Part shown: piece by piece, positions 49,715-59,588 of the stretch | How the letters are laid out: each line of letters opens with the position of its first letter | Position numbering within the stretch: the stretch's first letter is position 1 | Assembly (NCBI GenBank): GCA_029781795.1 | Contig: JAKOWB010000194.1 | Location: 16,791-80,790, forward strand | Direction of reading: 5' to 3' | Source of the DNA: Pseudomonadota bacterium | Lineage (GTDB): Bacteria > Pseudomonadota > Alphaproteobacteria > Kiloniellales > JACOMY01 | Length of the DNA stretch: 64,000 nucleotides | Program-made: the position numbers and the translations under genes | The notes under the pieces: model-generated | Told to the model about the DNA's origin: nothing | Seen by the model: the letters and a program-made list of their open reading frames with translations, nothing else | The model's database searches: none

Positions 49715-51079
49715 GTGTCGACTGCTCCACTCGCCGTGATCGTGCTGGCCGCCGGCCAGGGGACGCGCATGAAGTCCGCGCTGCCCAAGGTGCTGCACCC
49801 CGTCGCCGGCCGGCCCATGATCAACCATGTACTCGCCGCGGCCGAGGCGCTGGACCCCGCGCGCATCGTCGTCGTGGCGGCGCCGGGCATGGAGAGCGTC
49901 GCCGCGGCCGTCGCGCCGCATGCGACCGCCATCCAGGAGAAGCCGCTCGGCACGGCGCACGCCGTGCTCGCCGCGCGCGCTGCGCTGAAGGCCGAGCTGG
50001 CCGCCGGCGCCGACGTGCTGGTGCTCTATGGCGACGGGCCGCTGATCTCGCCCGAGACGCTCGGCGCCATGCTGGCCGAGCGCCGCAGACCTGGCGGCCC
50101 CGCCTTCGTCTGGCTCGGCGTGCGCCCGCCCGATCCCACCGGCTACGGCCGTCTGGTGATGCAGGACGGTCGCCTTGTCCGCATCGTCGAGGAGAAGGAC
50201 GCGAGCGCGGAAGAGCGCGCCGTTGCCCTGGTCTGGGGCGGCCTGGTGGCCGGCGCCGGCCCGGCACTGTTCGAGCTGGCGGCGAAGATCGACGACAACA
50301 ACGCCAAGCGCGAGTTCTACCTGACCTCGCTGGTCGGCATCGGCAACGCCGCGGGCGCGCCCTCGGGCGTGGTCGAGACCGCCTTCGACGAGGTGCGCGG
50401 CGTCAATTCGCGGCAGGAGCTGGCGGAGGCCGAGGCCATCCTGCAGCAGCGCCTGCGCCGCCGGGCCATGGCCGAGGGCGCGACCCTGGTGGCGCCCGAG
50501 ACGGTGTTCCTGTCGTGGGACACGGCGCTGGGACGTGACGTGACCATCGAGCCGCATGTGGTCTTCGGGCCCGGCGTCACGGTGGAGGATGGCGTGGAGA
50601 TCCGCGCCTTCTGCCACCTCACCGGCGTCACCATCCGCTCCGGCGCGCAGGTCGGTCCCTTCGCGCGCCTGCGCCCCGGCAGCGAGGTGGGCGCGGGCGC
50701 GCACGTCGGCAACTTCGTCGAACTGAAGGCAACGCTGCTCGGCGCCGGGGCCAAGGCCAACCACCTGGCCTATGTCGGCGATGCCAGCGTCGGGGCGGGC
50801 GCCAACATCGGCGCCGGCACCATTACCGCGAACTACGACGGCGTGATGAAGCACCGCACGGAGATCGGCCCCAATGTAGCCATCGGCTCCAACACGGTCC
50901 TGGTGGCGCCGGTGACGGTGGGCGAGGGCGCGGTGGTCGGCGCCGGCTCCACCATCACGCAATCCGTCCCCGCCGATGCCATCGTGGCGACACGCGCGCC
51001 CATGACCGTCACCGAGCGGTCGGCCGCGCGCTACAAGGCGCGGCTGAAGGCGATCAAGGCTGAGAAGGAGCGCAAGTAG
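49715..51079 (+). CDS. glmU: Bifunctional N-acetylglucosamine-1-phosphate uridyltransferase/glucosamine-1-phosphate acetyltransferase
   Basis: 454 aa from a GTG with GGGGA upstream, the normal length. The pyrophosphorylase domain begins 'AVIVLAAGQGTRMKSALPKVLHP'. The C-terminal left-handed beta helix contains 'LSWDTALGRDVTIEPHVVFGPGV', 'NFVELKATLLGAGAKANHLAYVGDASVGAGANIGAGTITANYDG' in recognisable pieces. It makes UDP-GlcNAc for peptidoglycan and lipopolysaccharide. glmS follows with zero gap. Confidence 0.96.
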   Translation: MSTAPLAVIVLAAGQGTRMKSALPKVLHPVAGRPMINHVLAAAEALDPARIVVVAAPGMESVAAAVAPHATAIQEKPLGTAHAVLAARAALKAELAAGADVLVLYGDGPLISPETLGAMLAERRRPGGPAFVWLGVRPPDPTGYGRLVMQDGRLVRIVEEKDASAEERAVALVWGGLVAGAGPALFELAAKIDDNNAKREFYLTSLVGIGNAAGAPSGVVETAFDEVRGVNSRQELAEAEAILQQRLRRRAMAEGATLVAPETVFLSWDTALGRDVTIEPHVVFGPGVTVEDGVEIRAFCHLTGVTIRSGAQVGPFARLRPGSEVGAGAHVGNFVELKATLLGAGAKANHLAYVGDASVGAGANIGAGTITANYDGVMKHRTEIGPNVAIGSNTVLVAPVTVGEGAVVGAGSTITQSVPADAIVATRAPMTVTERSAARYKARLKAIKAEKERK

Positions 51080-52899
<1,820 letters not shown>

Positions 52900-52903
<4 letters not shown>

Positions 52904-53550
52904 CCGCCCCCCTGCTCATCGGCATGGACTCCAGCGTCTATGTCCGCATCGCGCGGCTGGCGGCGCTGGAGAAGGGCGTGGCGCTGGAGCGCCAGCACCT
53001 CGACCCCTTCCTGCCGGGCGGGCCGCCGGACTGGTTCCTGGCGCTCAATCCCGCGGGCAAGATCCCGGTGCTGCGGCACGGCGACTTCGTGCTGACCGAG
53101 ACCCAGGCGATCACCGCCTACCTCGACGAGGCCTTTTCCGGTCCGCCGCTGCAACCCACCGAGCCCGCAGCGCGGGCGCGCCTGCGCCAGATCCAGGGCA
53201 TCGTCGACGCCTATGCCTACCGGCCGATGGTCTGGGGCCTCTACGTCGCCCTGAGCGAAGGCAGTGCGAAGCCGGAGGAGGTCGCGCGCGCGACGGCGGA
53301 GACGCGCCGCGCGCTCGGTCTGCTGGCGCGCCTGGCCTCCGCGCCCTGGTTGCTGGGCGGGGCCGTCAGCCTGGCCGACTGCCACCTGGCGCCGGTGATC
53401 CAGTACCTGACGGCGGTGCCGCCGGGGCGCGCCCTGCTGGACGAGGTCCCGCCGCTCGCCGCCTGGTTCCGGCGCTGCCGCGCGCGCGCCGGCTGGGCGG
53501 CCGTGCTGGACGCCGTCGGTCCGGAGGGCGGTCGCGACCGGGCGCGCTGA
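52900..53550 (+). CDS. Glutathione S-transferase family protein
   Basis: 216 aa from a GTG that overlaps the glmS stop by 4 bp. The thioredoxin-like N-terminal domain has 'LLIGMDSSVYVRIARLAALEKG' and the cis-Pro 'NPAGKIPVLRHGDFVLTETQAITAYLDE' (in pieces). The helical C-terminal domain includes 'GGAVSLADCHLAPVIQYL'. The usual catalytic Ser/Tyr is replaced by the 'DSSVYVR' segment. Coupling to glmS is likely only positional. Confidence 0.87.
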
Positions 53551-53659
53551 TGGCGTCTTTGACCGGCGGGCGTGGCACTTGCGCCGTCCTCAGGCATAGT
53601 GCGCGCGGCCGTGGGGCGCTATCTGCTCGCTGCGTGTCGCCTAGGGAGCCTTCGTCCGC

Positions 53660-54253
53660 ATGACCCAGCCCAAGACCCTGCTGCAACTCGCCGGCGTCGA
53701 GCCCAAGCCGCATCCGCTGGCGAGCAGCGCGCTGCTGCTCATCGACCTGCAGAACGAGTATCTCGACGGTCGGCTGCCCCTGCCCGGTGCGGCAGCGGCC
53801 CTTGCGGCGAGCCGCGCCCTGCTGGAGAAGGCGCGTGCCGCCGGGCGGCCGGTGATTCACGTCCGCCACGCCGGCAGGGTCGGCGGGCTCTTCGATCCCT
53901 CGACCAGGGCCTTTGCCATCGCCGACGCGGTGACGCCGCTCGCGGGCGAGATCGTCATCGACAAGTCGCTGCCCAACTGCTTTGCCGGGACTGGCCTGAA
54001 GGCGACGCTGGAGCGCTTGGGGATCAAGTCGCTGATCGTGGCCGGCTTCATGACCCACATGTGCGTCAGTTCGACCGTGCGGGCGGCGCTCGACCTCGGC
54101 TACGGCTGCACGCTGGCGGCCGATGCCAGCGGCACGCGCGACCTGCCGGACGGCGCTGGCGGCGTCGTGCCGGCCGACGCGCTGCACCGGGCCGAACTCG
54201 CCGCCCTCGCCGACCGCTTTGCCGTGGTGGTACCGGCGGCGGCGATCGGATAG
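53660..54253 (+). CDS. Isochorismatase-like cysteine hydrolase
   Basis: 197 aa with the Asp29-Lys102-Cys135 catalytic triad ('LLLIDLQNEYLDG', 'VIDKSLPNCFAGT', 'GFMTHMCVSSTVRAALDLG'). A cis-peptide-type 'GFMTHMC' precedes the Cys. It belongs to the nicotinamidase/isochorismatase superfamily of amidases or ester hydrolases; the substrate cannot be told. It is convergent with the SMP-30 gene, leaving a 25-bp gap. Confidence 0.9.
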   Translation: MTQPKTLLQLAGVEPKPHPLASSALLLIDLQNEYLDGRLPLPGAAAALAASRALLEKARAAGRPVIHVRHAGRVGGLFDPSTRAFAIADAVTPLAGEIVIDKSLPNCFAGTGLKATLERLGIKSLIVAGFMTHMCVSSTVRAALDLGYGCTLAADASGTRDLPDGAGGVVPADALHRAELAALADRFAVVVPAAAIG

Positions 54254-54278
54254 TCGCCGCCGGCCGGTGCCGCCAGCC

Positions 54279-55175
54279 CTAGGGCCAGGGGTTGGCGACG
54301 GCGTAGACCTTGCCCAGGTAGGGCGCGTTCGCCGTGTCGTCGACCGCCATGACGTAGACCGTCTTGCCGTCGGCCGAGAAGGCCAGGTTCGGCGCGGCGG
54401 GCGAGGGCACCTCGAGCGTGCCGAGCAGCTTGCCCTCGGGGTCGACCACGACGATCTGCCCGGCCGAATAGTGGCCGATCCAGTAGTTGCCGTGCGCGTC
54501 GCGCTTGATGCCGTCGGGATAGGGCCCCCACTCGTGCGTGATGCCGAGGTCGGCGACGCGCAGGAAGAGCCGCCGGTCGGCCAGCGTGCCGTAGGGCTCT
54601 ACCTCGAAGGAGATGACGCGCGCCGCCTCGCTCTCGTTCACCAGCAGGCGCTTGCCGTCGGCGCTGAGGGTGATGCCGTTGGCGTAGTGCAGGTCGTTGG
54701 CGGCCTCGACGATCACGCCCTCGGCGTTGATGTGGAAGACCTTGCCGACGATGGGACCGCTCTCCCAGGGGCCGGAAGCGGTGAACCAGGCGCCGCCCTC
54801 GCCGTCGGTGGTGATGTCGTTCGGCCCCTGCAGCGCGCCGCCGTTGCTGTCCTTGTCGTAGTTCGCCAAGGTCTGCCCGTCTTTCGACACGCGGGCGATG
54901 GTGCCGCTGTCGTAGCAGGTGACCAGGAAGTCGCCGCCCGGGAGCTGCAGCAGGGCCGAGGGGCCGCAGCCGTCCTGCTGCCAGAAGGTGGCGTTGGCCT
55001 GGCCGTCCCAGGTCATGATCGTGTGGCCGCCGTACTCGACGTAGTAGAGCGTGCCGTCGATGACCTCCGGCCCTTCCGGGAAGCGGGCCTGGTCGTTGAT
55101 CACGGTCACCTCGGCCGCCGCGGCGGCGCCGGCCAGCACCAGGCCCAGCCCGGCGCCCAGAATCATTGCACGCAT
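54279..55175 (-). CDS. Exported SMP-30/gluconolactonase-type beta-propeller
   Basis: 298 aa from ATG 55175 with GGGGAGGT 7 bp upstream. A signal peptide 'LGAGLGLVLAGAAAAA' leads to a six-blade propeller: 'FPEGPEVIDGTLYYVEYGGH', 'GPNDITTDGEGGAWFTASG', 'YANGITLSADGKRLLVNESEAARV' and 'HEWGPYPDGIKRDAHGNYWIGHY' supply the calcium/lactone site pattern. It may be a periplasmic lactonase. It is divergent from the third polyamine-type binding protein across a palindrome-rich gap. Confidence 0.88.
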   Translation of the reverse strand: MRAMILGAGLGLVLAGAAAAAEVTVINDQARFPEGPEVIDGTLYYVEYGGHTIMTWDGQANATFWQQDGCGPSALLQLPGGDFLVTCYDSGTIARVSKDGQTLANYDKDSNGGALQGPNDITTDGEGGAWFTASGPWESGPIVGKVFHINAEGVIVEAANDLHYANGITLSADGKRLLVNESEAARVISFEVEPYGTLADRRLFLRVADLGITHEWGPYPDGIKRDAHGNYWIGHYSAGQIVVVDPEGKLLGTLEVPSPAAPNLAFSADGKTVYVMAVDDTANAPYLGKVYAVANPWP

Positions 55176-55217
55176 GGATTTACCTCCCCGCCTTCGAAAC
55201 CCTTGAGGTGGTGAGGC

Positions 55218-55231
55218 TAGGTCGGGACCTA
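55218..55231. promoter_or_regulatory. Palindrome TAGGTC-GG-GACCTA in the divergent gap
   Basis: A perfect 14-bp inverted repeat with a 2-bp centre, nested between GGCTAG (55215-55220) and CTAGCC (55241-55246). It sits between two divergent exported-protein genes and could be an operator for one or both. Confidence 0.4.
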
Positions 55232-55295
55232 TGGCCGGGTCTAGCCAAGGTCCGACCCTTGAAGCCAAACTCAAGCCAGCGCTAGTCTGAAGTCT

Positions 55296-55313
55296 GTTGG
55301 AAAACTGTCCAAC
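55296..55313 (+). promoter_or_regulatory. Inverted repeat in the leader of binding protein 3
   Basis: GTTGGA-AAACTG-TCCAAC is a perfect 6-bp inverted repeat 20 bp before the start codon. It may fold in the mRNA leader or bind a repressor. Confidence 0.3.
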
Positions 55314-55333
55314 GCCACGGGAGGCACAAAACC

Positions 55334-56443
55334 ATGAAGGACTTCGTACGTGACCTGAAGACAGGCCGTATCAGCCGACGCGAAGCCAACCGGAAGCTGG
55401 CGACGCTCGGCCTCGGCCTGGTCACCCTGCCGATGATCCGCAAACCGGCCAAGGCGGCCGGCGAGAACGACATCATCTACTTCACCTGGGAAGGCTACGA
55501 GATCCCGGAGCTGCAGCCGGCCTATGTCGAGAAGTACGGCGCCACCGCCCCGAACGCGATCTTCGCGTCGGAGGAGGAGGCGCTGCAGAAGCTGCGCGCC
55601 GGCTTCGAGGCGACGGTGGCCCACCCCTGTACCTACTCGCTGTCGCGCTGGCGCGAGGCCGGCGTGATCCAGCCGCTGGATACCAGCCGCCTGGTGCACT
55701 ACGAGGACCTCTTCCACGGCCTGCGCACGCTGCCGGGCGCGCAGATGGACGGCAAGACCTGGTTCGTGCCCTTCGACTGGGGCAACTCCTCGGTGATCTA
55801 CCGCACCGACATGACCGAGGGCATGGAAGAGTCCTGGGGCATGCTCTACGACGACCGCCTGGCCGGCAAGATCGGCATGTCGAGCGATCCGGAGACCGTG
55901 GTCGAGGTCGCAGCCCTGGTGCTGGGCCATCGCAACCTCTTCTCGCTGACCGACGCGCAGCTCGCCGAGGTGAAGCCGCTGATGGTGAAGCAGAAGAAGC
56001 TGCTGCGCTTCTACTGGGACAGCCAGACGACGATGGAGCAGGCCATGGCGGCCGGCGAGGTCGCGGCGGCCTATGCCTGGAACTCCAGCTACCTCAACCT
56101 GAAGAACCAGGGCATCCCGGTCGCCTTCGCCAACCCGAAGGAGGGCATCTTCACCTGGTGCTGCGGCCTGACGCTGCTGAACCCGGCGATCGGCAACCTC
56201 GATGCCGCCTATGACCTGATGAATGCCATGACGGCGCCGGAGGCCGGCAAGTACCTGATCGAGGCCTACAGCTACGGCCACTCGAACAAGAAGTCCTTCG
56301 AGATCTCCGACCCGGCGGCGGTCGACGCCCTTGGCATGCGGAACCCCGAGGAGCTCTTCACCACCGGCATCTTCTTCGAGCCGCTGCCGAACGAGTACTC
56401 GGTCAAGTACACCGAGCTCTTCACCGAGATCCAGGCCGGCTGA
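55334..56443 (+). CDS. Polyamine-type ABC transporter substrate-binding protein 3 (orphan)
   Basis: 369 aa. The N-terminus 'RISRREANRKLATLGLGLVTLP' carries a TAT-like twin arginine and a probable cleavage after 'KAA'. The mature protein is PotD-like: 'IIYFTWEGYEIPELQPAYVEKYG', 'ISSDPETV'-type hinge 'GMSSDPETVVEVAALVLG' and 'EVAAAYAWNSSYL'. A Cys pair 'WCCGLTLL' is unusual. No transporter genes adjoin. It ends in a perfect bidirectional terminator and is divergent from the SMP-30 protein. Confidence 0.88.
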   Translation: MKDFVRDLKTGRISRREANRKLATLGLGLVTLPMIRKPAKAAGENDIIYFTWEGYEIPELQPAYVEKYGATAPNAIFASEEEALQKLRAGFEATVAHPCTYSLSRWREAGVIQPLDTSRLVHYEDLFHGLRTLPGAQMDGKTWFVPFDWGNSSVIYRTDMTEGMEESWGMLYDDRLAGKIGMSSDPETVVEVAALVLGHRNLFSLTDAQLAEVKPLMVKQKKLLRFYWDSQTTMEQAMAAGEVAAAYAWNSSYLNLKNQGIPVAFANPKEGIFTWCCGLTLLNPAIGNLDAAYDLMNAMTAPEAGKYLIEAYSYGHSNKKSFEISDPAAVDALGMRNPEELFTTGIFFEPLPNEYSVKYTELFTEIQAG

Positions 56444-56468
56444 CCACCGCGCCAGGTAGGGAAGAAAG

Positions 56469-56498
56469 AAGGGGCGGGACCCGCGGGTCCCGCCCCTT
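56469..56498. terminator. Bidirectional terminator between binding protein 3 and the outer-membrane-like gene
   Basis: AAGGGGCGGGACC (56469-56481) pairs perfectly with GGTCCCGCCCCTT (56486-56498) around a CGCG loop. It is followed by CGTCGTTTCGG on the plus strand and CTTTCTTCC on the minus strand, so it can serve both convergent genes. Confidence 0.72.
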
Positions 56499-56519
56499 CG
56501 TCGTTTCGGCGGCCCTCGC

Positions 56520-57548
56520 TCAGAAGGGGATGGTCAGCGTCAGCTTGGCCTGGCCGATCCAGGCGCTCTCGAAGTCGACGCTGGTACGCACAGTTGGAAG
56601 AGTCAGCGGATCCAGGGTATTGGGCGTTTCCAGCGTCGGCGCGGCGCTGAGATAGGTGCCCGTGACGCCAAGGGCCAGGGTGATGCCGCCGGCGAAGCGA
56701 TAGGCGGCATCGACGCCGAGGTCGGCCTTCACGGCCAGCGTGCTGTCGCTGTCGCTTTCGTCAGAAAGCAGGATCGGAGAGCCGGCGAAAAGCCACGCCT
56801 GTGCGGTGTGATCCAGATGCGCGCTGGCCCGCATCAAGGCGACGGCGCCGGTGACGCCGAGGCTCCAGCGTTCGCCGACGGCCCACTCGGCCTCCAGGCC
56901 GGCCTCGCCGCCGATGTAGCGGCCCGTGATGTCGTCCTTCTGCCTGCTCCAGAGCTGGCTGGGTATCGGGAAGTCCACCGTGTAGTCGACCGTGCCGAGC
57001 TGATCGAGGGCACCGCCGACGACGCCGATGAAGGGCGAGAAACGCGCGTCCGGGCCGCCGTAGTCGAGGTAGGCGCGGCCCTCGCCCCACCAGGTTGTCA
57101 CCTCGCGCTCGAACTGCGCCGAGATGCTGAAGGGCGCACCGATGCCCAAGATGATCGAGGCAGGAAGGTCCGGAAAGGGCGTGTTGAAGAGCACGGCGGG
57201 ATTCGCCACCGGGGTGTCGGTCTGCGCGCCCTGCGCCTGGCCAAGGCTGCCGCGCAGCTCCAGCCGGAGGCCGCCGCCGAGCAGGCCGGCGTCGATCGGC
57301 AGTCCGACGGTCAGGCCGCCGCCGAAGCCGAACAGCGGGTTGTCGGCGGTGAACTTGCCGTCACTGCTGAGCGAACCGTCGGTGGAAAAGTCCAGCGTCC
57401 TGTAGTCGGGCATGAGGACCGCCATGGGGCCCCCCTCGACGCCGACGTAGATGCCCCAGCCGGCCACGAAGCGGTCCGGCTCGGCGGTGGCAGGGCTGGC
57501 CAGCGCGATGAGCGCCGCACCGGACAAAATGAGCGCTGAGCGTCGCAT
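56520..57548 (-). CDS. Predicted outer-membrane beta-barrel protein
   Basis: 342 aa from ATG 57548 with GGAGGA 6 bp upstream. A signal peptide 'RRSALILSGAALIALASPATA' is followed by alternating hydrophobic beta-strands with Gly/aromatic ends ('WGIYVGVEGGPMAVLMPDYRT', 'GGGLRLELRGSLGQ', 'RFAGGITLALGVTGTYL') and a terminal 'LTLTIPF' ending in Phe, the signature for outer-membrane insertion. It resembles no single named family; a porin or Omp-like role is a guess. Confidence 0.68.
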   Translation of the reverse strand: MRRSALILSGAALIALASPATAEPDRFVAGWGIYVGVEGGPMAVLMPDYRTLDFSTDGSLSSDGKFTADNPLFGFGGGLTVGLPIDAGLLGGGLRLELRGSLGQAQGAQTDTPVANPAVLFNTPFPDLPASIILGIGAPFSISAQFEREVTTWWGEGRAYLDYGGPDARFSPFIGVVGGALDQLGTVDYTVDFPIPSQLWSRQKDDITGRYIGGEAGLEAEWAVGERWSLGVTGAVALMRASAHLDHTAQAWLFAGSPILLSDESDSDSTLAVKADLGVDAAYRFAGGITLALGVTGTYLSAAPTLETPNTLDPLTLPTVRTSVDFESAWIGQAKLTLTIPF

Positions 57549-57728
57549 GACTTGTCCTCCGTCTCGTGCCGCAGTCCTTGCCGCTTTCTTACCGATAGTC
57601 GCCGCTGCTATCCAGAGTTGGCATGCAGGCACGTCTTGCCGGAGGATTGCGACGCCTTCGCCGCTTGCCCTGGCCGGCGCGGCGCGCTAGAGCCGGGCCC
57701 GCCCCATCGCTCGACCCATCGGACCGCC

Positions 57729-58664
57729 ATGACCGCCGCCATCCACCCCCTGCCGCGCGACCACAAGATCCTCGACGGCAAGGCCGTGGGCGCCGAGCTG
57801 CGGGCCGCCAGCAAGGCCGAGGCCGAGCGCCTGGCCGCCGCCGGCTGGGCGCCACGGCTGGTCTCGATCCTGGTCGGCGACGTCGCCGCGGCCGAACTCT
57901 ATGTGCGCAACCAGAGGCGCGCGGCCGAGACGACCGCGATCGCCTTCGACCAGCGCAACTACCCGGCGGAGACGACGCAGGCCGAGCTGCTGGCCGCCAT
58001 CGCCGCGCTGAACGCCGACCCGCGCGTCACCGGAATCATCCTGCAGCGCCCGCTGCCGCCGCACATCTCGGTGCGCGCCCTGCAGTCGGCGATCCACCCG
58101 CTGAAGGACGTCGAGGGCCTGCATCCGGCCTCGATCGGCAACATCGTCTACAACGACCTGCAGATGGGACCCTGCACCTCGGTCGCGGCGGTGGAGCTCT
58201 TGAAGCGCACCGGGCTCGGCCTGCAGGGCCTCGAGGTCGTGGTGATCGGCCACAGCGAGATCGTCGGTAAGCCCATCGCCTTCCTGCTGATGAGCGAGGG
58301 CGCGACGGTCACGGTCTGCCATCACATGACGCGCAACCTGCGCGTCCACTCGCGCCAGGCCGATGCGGTCTTCGTCGCCGTCGGCAAGCCGGGGCTGGTG
58401 ACCGGCGACATGATCAAGCCGGGCGCCGCGCTGATCGACATCGGCATCAACCAGGTGACGCTGGACGACGGCACGACGCGCGTGGTGGGCGACGCCGACT
58501 ATGCCTCCTGCCACGAGGTCGCGGGCTGGATCACGCCGGTGCCGGGCGGGGTCGGTCCGGTCACGGTCGCCATCCTGCTGGGCAACACGGTGACCGCCGC
58601 CCGGCTGCAGAAGGCGCACTACGAGAGCGCCTTCGGCGACCCACTGCCGGGGCGGCGGCCCTGA
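57729..58664 (+). CDS. folD: Bifunctional methylenetetrahydrofolate dehydrogenase/cyclohydrolase
   Basis: 311 aa. It interconverts 5,10-methylene-, methenyl- and 10-formyl-THF. The signature 'YVRNQRRAAETTAIAF' sits at the folate site where relatives have Y-x-x-x-K, and here the Lys position reads Arg in 'NQRRAAE'. 'QRPLPPHISVRALQSAIHPLKDVEG' and 'VIGHSEIVGKPIAFLLM' and 'TPVPGGVGPVTVAILLGNT' are typical. The Lys-to-Arg reading should be checked by alignment. The ATG at 57729 fits the family start. Confidence 0.92.
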   Translation: MTAAIHPLPRDHKILDGKAVGAELRAASKAEAERLAAAGWAPRLVSILVGDVAAAELYVRNQRRAAETTAIAFDQRNYPAETTQAELLAAIAALNADPRVTGIILQRPLPPHISVRALQSAIHPLKDVEGLHPASIGNIVYNDLQMGPCTSVAAVELLKRTGLGLQGLEVVVIGHSEIVGKPIAFLLMSEGATVTVCHHMTRNLRVHSRQADAVFVAVGKPGLVTGDMIKPGAALIDIGINQVTLDDGTTRVVGDADYASCHEVAGWITPVPGGVGPVTVAILLGNTVTAARLQKAHYESAFGDPLPGRRP

Positions 58665-58676
58665 GGCCGCGCGCCG

Positions 58677-59588
58677 TCAGGCGAAGGCGAAGCCCATGGT
58701 CCGGCCGTAGTAGTAGAGGCCGCCGTCCTGCACGATCAGCGCCAGCGCGATGTCGTCCTCGGTCGCGGCGTTCGGCACTTCGGCGTTGCGGTGCTCGTGC
58801 AGCGCGCCTGGCGGCGTGAGCAGCGTGACATGCCGCGTCCAGGCGAAGCGCCGCCCGCCGATGGTGGAGGCGCAGGCCGCTTCACGCAGCGACAGCATCA
58901 GCGCCGCCGCGTTGTGCCGGTGGGGACGCTGCGCCTCCCCCGGACGCACGGCATTCAGCGTCAGGGTGAGGGCCGGAAGGCAGGTGCCCAGCGCCTCGGT
59001 CCGCTGGCTGGCCATGAAGAGCGCGCGGCCGGCGACCTCCGGCCCCATCGGCCGTTCGTAGAGCCGGCCGAGCTCGGCCGCGATCGCTTCGGCGCGATAG
59101 TGCGTGGTCTCGATCGGCGCGCTCGCGAGTTCCTCGGGCCGCAGGCCCTGGAAGGCGAGGGCCGGCTCGTCGGTCACCAGCCAGAGCACCGCGTCGCTTG
59201 CCGCCCGCCAGCGCGCGGCAACGCCGCCAGGCAAGGCGAGCAGGTCGCCCGCCACCCAGTCCAGTTCCTCGTCGTCGCGCACCAGGGCGCCGTCGCCCTG
59301 CAGCACGGCCCAGAGCTCGCCGCTAGCCTTCAGCCTGCAGTCCAGCGTCTCGCCGGCTCGGATGCGTGCATAGCGCGCCAGCATGAAGGGCGTGGTGGCG
59401 GGCCAGGCGGTGCCGAGCAGGGCCGCGAGGTCCAGCGGCAGGAAGCCGGTCGGCGTGCCAGGATCGAAGGCGCGCTCCGCTTCGGCCACGAAGGCGCGCG
59501 GTTCAAGCTCTGGGCGCTTGATGTTGAAGCCGCGCTCGACCGGCACGAAACGGGCGCGGGAGGCGGCACTCTGCCGGCTGGCCATCAT
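58677..59588 (-). CDS. Bicupin protein (gentisate dioxygenase-like fold)
   Basis: 303 aa with two cupin domains. The first is 'RIRAGETLDCRLKASGELWAVLQGDG ... GDLLALPGG' and the second 'AVRPGEAQRPHRHNAAALMLSL ... VTLLTPPGALHEHRNA' with 'HRHN' and 'HEHRN' as likely iron-binding sets. The first domain lacks such histidines, as in gentisate/salicylate-type bicupins. Substrate unknown. The start overlaps the acyl-CoA dehydrogenase stop by 4 bp, so it is the third gene of the TetR operon. Confidence 0.78.
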   Translation of the reverse strand: MMASRQSAASRARFVPVERGFNIKRPELEPRAFVAEAERAFDPGTPTGFLPLDLAALLGTAWPATTPFMLARYARIRAGETLDCRLKASGELWAVLQGDGALVRDDEELDWVAGDLLALPGGVAARWRAASDAVLWLVTDEPALAFQGLRPEELASAPIETTHYRAEAIAAELGRLYERPMGPEVAGRALFMASQRTEALGTCLPALTLTLNAVRPGEAQRPHRHNAAALMLSLREAACASTIGGRRFAWTRHVTLLTPPGALHEHRNAEVPNAATEDDIALALIVQDGGLYYYGRTMGFAFA

